Shown here: positions 34,309 to 42,964 of the stretch, one piece after another
How positions within the stretch are numbered: position 1 is the first letter of the stretch
Layout of the letters: each line of letters opens with the position of its first letter
From: Rhodothermales bacterium
GTDB lineage: Bacteria; Bacteroidota; Rhodothermia; Rhodothermales; JAHQVL01
Direction: 5' to 3'
DNA length: 64,000 bases
NCBI GenBank assembly: GCA_041391505.1
Contig: JAWKNW010000023.1
Coordinates: 1 to 64,000, forward strand
Notes under the pieces: model-generated
The model's input: the letters and a program-made list of their open reading frames with translations, nothing else
Database searches by the model: none
Told to the model about the DNA's origin: nothing
Translations under genes and position numbers: made by a program

Positions 34309-35304
34309 TCAGCCGGCCAGGATATCTTCGATTCGGTGCAGCTCTTCCTCGTCGAAGAGCACGGAGCGCAGCGCGTCGATGGCGTCTTCGAGCTGCGACA
34401 CGCGGCTCGCCCCCAGGATGGCCGACGTGATCTCCGGCCGGCGCAGTATCCATGCCAGCGCCATCTGCGCAAGCGACTGCCCGCGGGCTTTGGCCAGTTC
34501 ATTCAGCTGGCGGACTTGCGTCATGCGGCGTTCGTTGACTTGCTCGGGCTGCAAGAGCCCATGCGCCTTGCCGGCCCGCGAGTCGTCGGGAATGCCTTCG
34601 AGATATTTGTTGGTGAGCATCCCCTGCGCGAGCGGCGAATACACCACGCAGCCCATCTTCGCCTGACCGAGCAGGGGCAACAGGCCGGCTTCGATCGAGC
34701 GATTGAACATATTGTAGGCCGGCTGATGCACGATGCAGGGCGTTCCCAGCGACCGCATCATGGCTACCGCCTTTTTGGTGTATTCCGGTGCGTAGTTCGA
34801 GAGGCCGACATACAGGGCCTTGCCGCTTCGTACGATCTGGTCCAGCGCTCGTACCGTCTCTTCGAGGGGGGTCTCCGGATCCGGACGGTGGTGATAGAAG
34901 ATATCCACATAGTCCACGCCCAACCGTCTCAGGCTCTGATCCAGGCTGGCGACGAGGTGTTTTTTGGATCCGCAACCCCCATAAGGTCCATCCCACATCG
35001 GAAAGCCGGCTTTTGTGGCGACGACGATCTCGTCCCGATGTGCCGCCAGGTCTGTCGCCAGGATATGTCCGAAGGTGGACTCCGCTGCGCCGGACGGCGG
35101 CCCGTAATTATTGGCCAGATCGAAACAGGATATCCCCAGATCGAAGGCGCGCAGCACGATGGAGCGGCTGGTATCGTAGGCGTCGTGCCACCCGAAGTTT
35201 TGCCAGAGCCCAAGCGACAGAGCCGGCAGCCTGAGGCCGCTGCGGCCGCATCGATTGTACACCATGGATTGGTAGCGTTCGGGAGAAGAGCAGTACGTTG
35301 ACAT
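34309..35304 (-). CDS. Aldo-keto reductase, YghZ/L-glyceraldehyde-3-phosphate reductase type
   Basis: 331 residues. The N-terminus YNRCGRSGLRLPALSLGLWQNFG and the stretch GPYGGCGSKKHLVASLDQSLRRLGVDYVDIFYHHRPD are diagnostic of the YghZ/GPR group. The catalytic tetrad is in FDLANNYGP (Asp and Tyr), VATKAG (Lys) and YHHRPD (His). It should reduce an aldehyde with NADPH. I chose 35304, because the 70 upstream in-frame residues are not family-like. It forms a two-gene unit with the downstream dehydratase-like gene. Confidence 0.9.
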   Translation of the reverse strand: MSTYCSSPERYQSMVYNRCGRSGLRLPALSLGLWQNFGWHDAYDTSRSIVLRAFDLGISCFDLANNYGPPSGAAESTFGHILATDLAAHRDEIVVATKAGFPMWDGPYGGCGSKKHLVASLDQSLRRLGVDYVDIFYHHRPDPETPLEETVRALDQIVRSGKALYVGLSNYAPEYTKKAVAMMRSLGTPCIVHQPAYNMFNRSIEAGLLPLLGQAKMGCVVYSPLAQGMLTNKYLEGIPDDSRAGKAHGLLQPEQVNERRMTQVRQLNELAKARGQSLAQMALAWILRRPEITSAILGASRVSQLEDAIDALRSVLFDEEELHRIEDILAG

Positions 35305-35542
35305 CACAAAGGCAGGATAGCGATCGTTCAGGCTCATTCCGCGTACTGCACGCAGGGCCGAACGCGACGGCCTGCTACGCATGAGCTTTCGAAAACGGAT
35401 TCTGGATGACGCTCCCTGCCATCCAATTGTAGTACATGGTATCGCCCGAAAGGAGTAGTCGGATAGGGCAGACCGGCAATAAAGATGAGAAAATCCTAAG
35501 GCAGATTCATTCACGCGACATCCGCCGATACTAAAAGGTTGT

Positions 35543-36007
35543 TCAGGCTGCGGTATGACGCTTCCGCAGCACTACGATCTGGCCGGCATGATAGGCGGCG
35601 TGCTGAGGCACGCCCATCAGCATCATCCCCAGGGCATACGGCTTTCCGGGCACCGGTTCCTCGAGCCGGGATGCCGGGAGGTGCGCGATGGCCGTTGTCA
35701 GGGCATCGGTGCCGGCGTCGAGCCCGGCCAGGGTGTCCGTCCAGCCCGGTTCGTCCAGGCGCGGAGGCATCGGCCAGTCTTCCTCGGCGGTCGGCTCGAA
35801 GGCGTCTCCGCGTAGCCGGCGCAGTGCCACCCGCTGCCAGACGTCGATGTGCAGCACGATCTCCCAGATCGTGTGCGCGCCGTCGTGCCGGCGAGCCGCC
35901 TGCGCTACGGTGATTCCCTCGAGCGCCTCGCGGACGGAAGGTCCGTGCCAGGCCGGTCCGTGGACCGCGCGCCGTATCTGGTCCGCCAGCCGTTCGGGCG
36001 CAGTCAC
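35543..36007 (-). CDS. DinB-like four-helix-bundle protein
   Basis: 154 residues, starting with GTG at 36007. The GTGA overlap with the esterase stop (36004-36007) decides the start and implies translational coupling. The His triad of the DinB fold is visible: HTIWEIVLHIDVW and QHAAYHAGQIVVLR. DinB proteins bind a divalent metal; many are thiol transferases, others are of unknown role. No substrate clue here beyond the coupled carboxylesterase. Confidence 0.85.
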   Translation of the reverse strand: MTAPERLADQIRRAVHGPAWHGPSVREALEGITVAQAARRHDGAHTIWEIVLHIDVWQRVALRRLRGDAFEPTAEEDWPMPPRLDEPGWTDTLAGLDAGTDALTTAIAHLPASRLEEPVPGKPYALGMMLMGVPQHAAYHAGQIVVLRKRHTAA

Positions 36008-37587
36008 GGGTTGTCCAGATACGACATGAAGAACGACAACCGTTCGGGCGCCGGCAGGGGCCGGGGCGCCACGGTGGCGCCGAGATTCTGGATCACGGCC
36101 TCGCCCGGCGCGAAGGCCGGCCACGCCGGCAGGCCGGCGGCGTTGGGATCTCCCGCCGCGGCGAACTGGGCCCAGTACGACGAGACCTGATCCGCAAGCC
36201 GGCGATCCACGTCTTCCCAGGGCCGGTTCAGGAGCGCGAGGTTATTGAAGACATACGGGACTTCGCCCGTGTGGAACGCGCCGAATTCGGGATGCTCGGG
36301 CCAGGGGATCGCGCGCTCGAAGTAGTAGAGATACGTCGGCGTCCGGGCTGTTTTCTGCCGCAGGGCGGACCAGTGCAACAGCGAGGCCATCCCGCCTTCC
36401 CGGGCCGATGCCTGCAGCGAGGCGGTGGCTTCTTCTTCCGTGGCGCCGGGGTACGCGGCCAGATAATCCTTCGCCATGTCGCCGTACCGGTTGATGGCCA
36501 TCGTCGCGAAGGCGTCCGGGGTGATGCCATGATAGATGGCGGCCATGAAGGCGCTGCCTTCGTCGGCGTTGAACCCGGAGAGGGTCGGCACGTCGTTTTG
36601 CCGGCCGGCGGCGAACGCGTCCTCCACGTCTTCCTCCAGGAACTTGCCGTCGATGATCGGCCAGAACCGGGCGGGCGGCATGCCGGCGCGCGGCGCCGTC
36701 AGATCCTGCCAGCTCATCGCGCGCAGCGCCGCGACCGACGGAGCGCCGACGGCCTCGGCGAACGCGGCGCCCATGGCTTCCCCATCGTCCAGCATGGGGG
36801 TGCTCAGCCTACCGACGCCGGCGATGGTGCCCGGCCCGCTCTGCAGGATCGCGCGCTGAAACAGCCCCCGCGCCATGGGCGATCCCGTGAGGTAATGCAC
36901 GGAAAACGCGCCGGCCGACTGGCCCGCGACCGCCACCCGCGACGGGTCGCCGCCGAAGCGGTCGATATTCCGCTGCACCCACGCGAGCGCCGCGACCTGG
37001 TCCATCAACCCGTAGTTGCCGGAGGCGCCGCCGGCCTCCGCCGAGAGTTCGGGATGCGCCATGAAGCCGAGGATGCCCATGCGGTAGTTGATCGTAACGA
37101 CCACCAGCCCCTTTTTCGCGAGCGACTCGCCGTCGTAAATCAGGATATCGCCCGAACCCTCCGAAAACCCGCCGCCATGGATGTACACGAGCACCGGGCG
37201 GCGCTCTTCCGACGACGCCGCCGCGGTCCATACGTTCAGATAGAGGCAGTCCTCACTGATCTCGCCCTGAACCATAAACTCTTCCGTCCACGGCTCGCGG
37301 GATCCCTGCAGATTCTGGATGCAGCTCGCCCCGAAGGTGTCCGCGTTCCGGACGCCCTCCCAGGCGGCCGCCGGCTCCGGCGCGCGCCACCGCAACGCCC
37401 CGACAGGGGGCGCGGCGTACGGGATGCCCTTGAATACATGGACGGACGCGTCCATGCCGGCCGTGCCGCTGATCGTTCCCGTCTCGATCGCGAAGGGTTT
37501 GTCGAGGCCGGGCGTGCCGCAGCCGGCGGCCACGAGGGAGATCAACAGGGCAATCGCCAGCGGGCGCAAACGCATGGAGCAGATCAT
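36004..37587 (-). CDS. Carboxylesterase type B lipoprotein
   Basis: 527 residues. A lipoprotein signal (LLISLVAAGC) is followed by the type B esterase domain: VFKGIPYAAPPVGALRWRAP, EDCLYLNVWTA, the oxyanion HGGGFSEGSG, the nucleophile GQSAGAFS and the catalytic His in HTGEVPYVF. An exported ester hydrolase of broad substrate type. An alternative ATG at 37575 begins immediately before the signal core. Its stop overlaps the start of the DinB gene. Confidence 0.93.
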   Translation of the reverse strand: MICSMRLRPLAIALLISLVAAGCGTPGLDKPFAIETGTISGTAGMDASVHVFKGIPYAAPPVGALRWRAPEPAAAWEGVRNADTFGASCIQNLQGSREPWTEEFMVQGEISEDCLYLNVWTAAASSEERRPVLVYIHGGGFSEGSGDILIYDGESLAKKGLVVVTINYRMGILGFMAHPELSAEAGGASGNYGLMDQVAALAWVQRNIDRFGGDPSRVAVAGQSAGAFSVHYLTGSPMARGLFQRAILQSGPGTIAGVGRLSTPMLDDGEAMGAAFAEAVGAPSVAALRAMSWQDLTAPRAGMPPARFWPIIDGKFLEEDVEDAFAAGRQNDVPTLSGFNADEGSAFMAAIYHGITPDAFATMAINRYGDMAKDYLAAYPGATEEEATASLQASAREGGMASLLHWSALRQKTARTPTYLYYFERAIPWPEHPEFGAFHTGEVPYVFNNLALLNRPWEDVDRRLADQVSSYWAQFAAAGDPNAAGLPAWPAFAPGEAVIQNLGATVAPRPLPAPERLSFFMSYLDNP

Positions 37588-37731
37588 GACGGGGTGGATT
37601 GAGGTGGAGAGATCCCGCAATATACGGCTTTCCGGCCACGCGCAACGGATCGCCGCACCCGCGCCATACGGCCTCGATGCAGTGCGGCCGGCGTCGCTCG
37701 CGATCCGGCGGGGCCACACACGATCGCGGCC

Positions 37732-38499
37732 CTACTGGGCCGTCCAGCCGCCGTCGACCGGGAGTACCACGCCGTTGACCAGGGCCCCGGCCGGCGAGGC
37801 CAGGTAAATCACGGCGCCGGCCACATCGTCGATCGAACCGACGCGTCGGATGGGGATGCGGGCCAGGACGCCTTCGAGATAGGCCGGGTCGTCGAGCCGC
37901 TCGGCCGTGCCCGGTGTGTAGATGAACGTCGGCGCGACGGCGTTGACGGTCACGCCGCGGACACCCCATTCGAGCGCCAGCACACGCGTCAGCTGGTTGA
38001 CGCCGCCCTTGCTCGCGCAATACACCGCGTGGTCGCGGATGCCCACGAGGCCGGCCTGCGAACTCAGGTTCACGATCCGCCCCGCGCCCTGCCGGAGCAT
38101 CACCTTGCCGGCGGCCTGACAGCAGAAAAAGAGGCCCTTGAGATTCACGGCCATCATCTCGTCCCAATCCGCCTCGGACACCTCCTCGGCGGGATGGTTG
38201 AACCCCAGGCCGGCGTTGTTGACGAGGATGTCGAGCCGGCCGAACTCCGCCACGACGCGGTCGACGCCGGACGCGATGGCGTGCACGTCGCGCACGTCCA
38301 TCGGCACGGCGAGCCCTTTTCCACCCGCCCGCTCGATCTCCTCCACCAGCCGCTCCAGCGCCGACCCGTTGCGCGCCGCGACGGCGACACGCGCGCCGGC
38401 GCCGGCCAGGGCGAGCGCAAGCCCCCATCCGATGCCTTTGCTGGCGCCGGTGACGAGCGCAACCTGGTCATCGAGGCTGAACCGGGGTGATTCAATCAT
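37732..38499 (-). CDS. Short-chain dehydrogenase/reductase
   Basis: 255 residues. The NAD(P) motif is TGASKGIGWGLA, with NNAGLGF, the catalytic Ser (NLSSQAGL) and YCASKGG (Tyr-x3-Lys), closing with ASPAGALVNGVVLPVDGGW. The sequence resembles FabG and gluconate 5-dehydrogenase relatives; the substrate is undetermined. It lies 144 bp upstream of the esterase gene on the same strand. Confidence 0.93.
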   Translation of the reverse strand: MIESPRFSLDDQVALVTGASKGIGWGLALALAGAGARVAVAARNGSALERLVEEIERAGGKGLAVPMDVRDVHAIASGVDRVVAEFGRLDILVNNAGLGFNHPAEEVSEADWDEMMAVNLKGLFFCCQAAGKVMLRQGAGRIVNLSSQAGLVGIRDHAVYCASKGGVNQLTRVLALEWGVRGVTVNAVAPTFIYTPGTAERLDDPAYLEGVLARIPIRRVGSIDDVAGAVIYLASPAGALVNGVVLPVDGGWTAQ

Positions 38500-38517
38500 G
38501 CTTAAAAATGGGGCTGC

Positions 38518-39303
38518 TCAGGGATTCACCACCGGCCAGGTGCCGGAAGGAACGAATGCTGTTTCGGTCTGCGGACCGCGAAAATTGGACACATACACCG
38601 CCGATTCCCGGATCGCGCGGGCGACATCGCGCTCCGTGCTGTCGCCAAGCACGACGCCCTGGTACACCTGATCCGGACCCGAAAAATGCGGCACGCGCGT
38701 CTGAGTGCCGTTCGCCATGATGGTCCGGTACGTGGCGTTCCGGAATCCGTGTCCGTACGCAAACGGCTGGTCGAGCGCGTCGCTGTCCGGCGTATGCCGC
38801 GCGCCGAAAAGGTGGCCGATTTCGTGGGCGAGACCGTATTCCGGCGCCGCGGAGTCCTGCCAGTACGCCATGACGAACGCCGTCGCCGGCGTCGCCATGA
38901 TCGCCGCGTTCCGGGTCGACTGCGGGTCGTTGGTGATGAAGGCCACGATGTCGGCCTCGAACTGGTCGCGCAGCGTGTGCACCTCGTCCAGCACGCCGTC
39001 GTTCTGGCCGACGAGGTACGTCAGATCCTGCAGTGGCACGGTCGATGTGTAGTCGACCTCCTGCGCGAACACCATCGTAAGCACGACCGGAATCCGGCTG
39101 TTGCCGAACGCGATATTGGTGTGGGCGATGGCGGACTGGAGATAGGCGTTCAGATCGACGGCCGCCTCCGCCGCGTCGCGCGTGTAGACGACCAGCAAGG
39201 TCACTTCCGTCGCCAGGTTATCCGGATTGGGGGCGGTATCGCACGAGGCGATCAGCAACGCCGCCAACGTGGAGAGGACGACGCGCGACAGCAGGTGGGG
39301 CAT
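38518..39303 (-). CDS. Exported zinc metalloprotease lipoprotein (HExxHxxGxxH)
   Basis: 261 residues. The lipoprotein signal is LAALLIASC. The metzincin motif HEIGHLFGARH is complete, with the downstream Met-turn-like stretch TIMANG. Preceding text TLLVVYTRDAAEAAVDLNAYLQSAI is typical of M12-like (reprolysin-type) bacterial peptidases. It probably degrades extracellular protein. The start at 39303 sits directly before the signal. Confidence 0.87.
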   Translation of the reverse strand: MPHLLSRVVLSTLAALLIASCDTAPNPDNLATEVTLLVVYTRDAAEAAVDLNAYLQSAIAHTNIAFGNSRIPVVLTMVFAQEVDYTSTVPLQDLTYLVGQNDGVLDEVHTLRDQFEADIVAFITNDPQSTRNAAIMATPATAFVMAYWQDSAAPEYGLAHEIGHLFGARHTPDSDALDQPFAYGHGFRNATYRTIMANGTQTRVPHFSGPDQVYQGVVLGDSTERDVARAIRESAVYVSNFRGPQTETAFVPSGTWPVVNP

Positions 39304-39349
39304 TCGTGTAAAGGTGGGTGATGATCCGTACGAAAAAAGAACCGGGCAG

Positions 39350-39952
39350 CTACCGTCCGTCGCCGGCGACCGCCACGTAGGTAACATACGCCACCCAGGG
39401 GTTTTCCTGAAGCGCCTCGAGGGCCAATTCCTCTTCCCCTTCCGGGACGCGGACCTCGATATCGTTGGGGCGCTTCACGACCTCGAACGGCGTCAGGCCG
39501 ATGATGTCCTCGATCAGCTTTCGCGCCTCGTCCTGCGCCGTGGGAGCGATCAGGCGGACGTTCAGCACGAACAGCGCCGGCACACCGAGTCCGTCGCTGC
39601 CGAATCGCGGCGCCGTCGTCGATTCGACGTCCACGACCGCCACATGGTCGCGCAGCCGGCGGACGCCTTCCGTGCTGAACGGCTCGCTGGACTGGACCCG
39701 GACGACGACTTCGTTGAACGAAATCTTATCGGGCTCATACCCTTCATCCCGCAGCCATCGCGCCGCGTCGGCCTCGCTCACGCCGTCGAGAAACGCGACG
39801 GACAGCTTGCCGCGCTCGATGACGATCTCGTCGGGGATGTCGAACGAGGCAACCTGCGCCATCCCCTCACCTGCTGCCACGACCGACAGCACCATAAAGG
39901 CCATCAGGCAAGATGCGATAGCGTTGCGGATCGAAAGGCCAGGTCGGTTCAT
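39350..39952 (-). CDS. Exported protein with an internal duplication, unknown function
   Basis: 200 residues with a signal peptide ending near GMAQ. The mature part consists of two similar 60-65 residue modules, each alternating strand-helix-strand (LSVAFLDGVSEADAARWLRD with VVVRVQSSEPFSTEGVRRL, and VLNVRLIAPTAQDEARKLIE with IEVRVPEGEEELALEALQ). This looks like a tandem of small ferredoxin-like or inhibitor-I9-like domains. The name of the family is not certain. It follows the gene at 39976 by 23 bp and precedes the metalloprotease gene by 46 bp on the same strand. If the domains are I9-like, it could inhibit or chaperone a protease. Confidence 0.68.
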   Translation of the reverse strand: MNRPGLSIRNAIASCLMAFMVLSVVAAGEGMAQVASFDIPDEIVIERGKLSVAFLDGVSEADAARWLRDEGYEPDKISFNEVVVRVQSSEPFSTEGVRRLRDHVAVVDVESTTAPRFGSDGLGVPALFVLNVRLIAPTAQDEARKLIEDIIGLTPFEVVKRPNDIEVRVPEGEEELALEALQENPWVAYVTYVAVAGDGR

Positions 39953-39975
39953 AACGATGAGGTTGATGGAGGATA

Positions 39976-40827
39976 TCAGCGTGAACGGGTGCGTCGCGCG
40001 GTCGAGCCGGCTTCCGGCTCGCGCTCCTCGGCGTCGATCGTCAGGAGGCCGGACTCGGCGACGCCGGCGCGATCGACCACCGGGGCGCCCGTTTGATTTT
40101 CGACGATCAGCTCCGCGATGCGATCCCCGAGTTCGTCCAGTTGCCGGTGCTTCTTTTTGCGCCAGTTCCGATCCATATACGTGACCAGGGGAATGGCCAG
40201 GGCCGCCACGATAAAAAACAGGAGCATGCCCCACAGGCTCGAATCGAGCGCAGCGAGGCCAACCCCGCCCGCGACTGCCGCGAGCACGCCACCGTAGAAA
40301 ATGCCTTCTATTTTGTCGCCGGCCAGCCCGACGCGCTGGCTCAGCCTCACGTGGACACGCTCCCCACGCGGCCGCATCCGGATCGAGGTCTCGATGCCAT
40401 ACCCGCTGACGTGTTTCCATTCGAGCGAGCGGCCGACCTGTTCGACGGTGCCGGCGCCCCCCCAGGTGCCGGCGGCCATACCGGAGGCGGCCGCCATGCT
40501 CGCCGACTCGAACCGCCGGCGCAACTCGTCGACCACCTCCTCGCTGGCCTCGGGGGTCAGGTCGCCGTCGACCCATTGCTCTACATGGATATGGGTGGCG
40601 GTCGTGCTCGTGCTCTTGCCCAGCAGGGAGGGCCCGAGCCGGTCCATCTCCTCGGCGGCCTGGCGCAGCAGCGCGGGGTCGAGGCCGGCCTCCCCGGCGA
40701 TGGCCTCCAGTTCGGTAAGCGTCAATCCGTTACTCCGCTCCCTGGCTCGCGCCTGCCGGGTCTGCAACTCGGCCGCGCGTTCGAGCAGGAGGGCCATCTC
40801 GTCTTCAGAGTAGGTGCGTTCGCTCAT
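39976..40827 (-). CDS. Membrane protein with N-terminal helical domain, unknown function
   Basis: 283 residues. The N-terminus SERTYSEDEMALLLERAAEL and LTLTELEAIAGEAGLDP is a recurring module of membrane proteins in Rhodothermota and Gemmatimonadota. Two spans are visible (about 181-197 and 200-220) followed by a basic cytoplasmic stretch (DRNWRKKKHRQLDELGDRIAELI). No enzyme motif. Upstream member of a possible operon with the duplicated exported protein. Confidence 0.7.
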   Translation of the reverse strand: MSERTYSEDEMALLLERAAELQTRQARARERSNGLTLTELEAIAGEAGLDPALLRQAAEEMDRLGPSLLGKSTSTTATHIHVEQWVDGDLTPEASEEVVDELRRRFESASMAAASGMAAGTWGGAGTVEQVGRSLEWKHVSGYGIETSIRMRPRGERVHVRLSQRVGLAGDKIEGIFYGGVLAAVAGGVGLAALDSSLWGMLLFFIVAALAIPLVTYMDRNWRKKKHRQLDELGDRIAELIVENQTGAPVVDRAGVAESGLLTIDAEEREPEAGSTARRTRSR

Positions 40828-40915
40828 AAGCCTGGCTTTTTGGGGGACGCTACGTTATCCATCGCGCGACAGTTCCAGTGGGCGGATGAAACAGCCGCCG
40901 CGGCCGGCATCCGGC

Positions 40916-41434
40916 TCATAGCGTCTTCATCATCGCGATCCGCGCCCAGCCGGCGAGGACATGCCGCCGCTCGTCTTCGAGCACGGAGACCAGCTCCCCC
41001 TGTACCTGCTCCTCCGTGAGTTCGCAAAATCCGAGGCCGGCGTAATACGGTCCGTTCCAGGGGATGTCCCGAAACGTCGTCAGCGCGAGGCGCTCGTATC
41101 CGCACGCGCGGGCCCAGCGTTCGACGCGGTCGATCAGGGCCCGGCCGATACCCCGCCGCCCAAACGCCGGCAGCACATCGATCTCGTTCAGGAAAGCCGC
41201 ATCGCCGACGTGGCCGGCAAACGCAAAGCCCACCACCTGGTGCCCCGGAACCACGGCGACCCAGAGCCGGCGCTGCTGGATGCCTTCCAGAAGCAAAGCA
41301 TGCGGAAGGCACCGATCCACTGCGACCGGTGGATTGCGCAATGCGGCAAACCGCTCGGCAGCTTCGAGCTCCACCTCCGTAAGCCGGCGCAGATCGGCCT
41401 CCACGGCATCCCGTATGTAAAAATCGTTCGCCAT
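40916..41434 (-). CDS. GNAT-family N-acetyltransferase
   Basis: 172 residues. The acetyl-CoA pocket motif is GRRGIGRALIDRVERWA, preceded by the strand NEIDVLPAF, with YYAGLGFCEL closing the fold. GNAT enzymes acetylate amines on metabolites or proteins; the acceptor here is unknown. It is 88 bp upstream of the gene at 39976, same strand. Confidence 0.9.
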   Translation of the reverse strand: MANDFYIRDAVEADLRRLTEVELEAAERFAALRNPPVAVDRCLPHALLLEGIQQRRLWVAVVPGHQVVGFAFAGHVGDAAFLNEIDVLPAFGRRGIGRALIDRVERWARACGYERLALTTFRDIPWNGPYYAGLGFCELTEEQVQGELVSVLEDERRHVLAGWARIAMMKTL

Positions 41435-41511
41435 CCCGCCGGCCTGTTCGCGGCTTGTGGATTCCAGAGGGGGCGATGCTGCATACAGGGGAATAAAGAG
41501 GCCTGTTCCTA

Positions 41512-42036
41512 TCAGTCGGCCCTCTCGAACCGGAAAGAACGGTTCATCGCCTCGCCGACCGCCAGGGGAATCTCCTCCATCGACACGACGCGCAACGTCT
41601 GTTCGCCCGGCTTGAGGAACGATCGCATGAACTCCTCGCTCATGAACCGGCGCACCGCGCTGCCTTCCTCCGTCATGTCGGCGGGCTTCTCTGCGGCGAG
41701 GCTCAGGTAAAACGCATCCATCTGCACGCCCTGCGCGATGACTGCTTCCGGCAACCGGTAAAAGTACTGGATCGAAATGGCGAACCGCCCGTCGCCGGGA
41801 GCCGGCGAGAGGCCCACATGATACACCATCTCGGCCTTTTTCGTCTTCGCGCCGCCTCGCGCTTCGAGGGAATCCGAGAGCACATCCATGACGTGCTGTA
41901 CGAGCGGACGATCGGTCTCGTTCACCGATACGAACGAATCGATCTCAAAGGAGAAAGATTGACCGCAGACGTGATGGAACGGAAAAAGCAGGGCGCCGGC
42001 CAGCGCCAGGGCAGACAGTCGAACCGTATACAGCAT
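41512..42036 (-). CDS. Small exported protein, unknown function
   Basis: 174 residues with a signal peptide (LALAGALLFPFHHVCGQ). The mature sequence is mixed alpha/beta with a segment FAISIQYFYRLPEAVIAQG and no conserved catalytic motif I recognise. It is not obviously a lipoprotein. It lies between the GNAT gene and another exported unknown, all on the minus strand. Confidence 0.65.
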   Translation of the reverse strand: MLYTVRLSALALAGALLFPFHHVCGQSFSFEIDSFVSVNETDRPLVQHVMDVLSDSLEARGGAKTKKAEMVYHVGLSPAPGDGRFAISIQYFYRLPEAVIAQGVQMDAFYLSLAAEKPADMTEEGSAVRRFMSEEFMRSFLKPGEQTLRVVSMEEIPLAVGEAMNRSFRFERAD

Positions 42037-42186
42037 GTGGAGCTCCGTAAGTGACAGCGATCTACGCGGAGTTCGCCGTCGATCGTGAAAGGAGGTACCC
42101 GAAACAGGCTGTAGCGAGATGCAGAGGCGGTGTTGTCTGGTGATGCACTGAAACTATTGCGCGGTTAGCCCCGCTGCAAGTCCTTT

Positions 42187-42840
42187 TCAGCTGCCCTGCT
42201 GATCCTCGAACCGCATGCTGCGAAGGACGCGCTCGTACACCGGCCAGTTGGCTTCGTAATGCGACTTGACCCCTTCGACCATGATCTGGTAGCACCGCTC
42301 GCCCCGGATCAGGTAATAGATCTGCCCCTGGACGGCGATGTCCGCATCCATCTTCTGATACGAATAGGCCATGCCGTATCCGTCCGGAAAAAGATTGCGT
42401 GGATCGTTGTCGCTCAGCACCTCCTCCTCGGACCACAACACGCCCGGCGGGTGATGGGGAAACGACTGCATGATCGTCTTGCGGCCCAGCGACCAGAGGA
42501 AGCGGCCGTACCAGCCATGAAATCCCTCCATGCGCACCTGCACGACATGGTATTCAAAGGCGTCCGGCGCCGGCAGCCTGGTGGAGTCCACCCGCGTCGT
42601 CACCAGCAAACCCAGACCGTAGATGGCGGCGCTGCTGTCGGCGCCGGCGTACTGCTCCCCCTTCTTGCGTGCATATTCCGCCTTGGACACCAGAATCAAC
42701 GGGCCGACCTCCTCCCAGTCGGCCGGCACCTGGAACGTCATCCCGATGGCCTGATAATCGATGGGCTGCATCTCGTCCGGCGACACGGTGTGCCACAGGG
42801 AGAAGAGATGCGCGAGGGCAAGCAACAGAAGCGGAACCAT
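42187..42840 (-). CDS. Exported/anchored protein with a PsbP/DcrB-like fold pattern, unknown function
   Basis: 217 residues. The N-terminus (MVPLLLLALAHLFSLWHT) is a signal or anchor, and the stretch IGMTFQVPADWEE is characteristic of the PsbP/DcrB-like fold, in which a single domain begins with a strand carrying F.vP.gW. The closing YERVLRSMRFED also fits this fold. I chose the ATG at 42840 because the 29 in-frame residues upstream are not signal-like. Function not known. Confidence 0.65.
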   Translation of the reverse strand: MVPLLLLALAHLFSLWHTVSPDEMQPIDYQAIGMTFQVPADWEEVGPLILVSKAEYARKKGEQYAGADSSAAIYGLGLLVTTRVDSTRLPAPDAFEYHVVQVRMEGFHGWYGRFLWSLGRKTIMQSFPHHPPGVLWSEEEVLSDNDPRNLFPDGYGMAYSYQKMDADIAVQGQIYYLIRGERCYQIMVEGVKSHYEANWPVYERVLRSMRFEDQQGS

Positions 42841-42964
42841 AAGCACGACGAAAGGAGGCGACGCGGCGTCATTGCCGCATGGGTGAGTCGTTACGCCCGC
42901 ACAGCACCGCTGGCATCCAGACGGCAAAGATGCATCCAGCCCGTCGCGGCGTCGAGTGCCGGCG

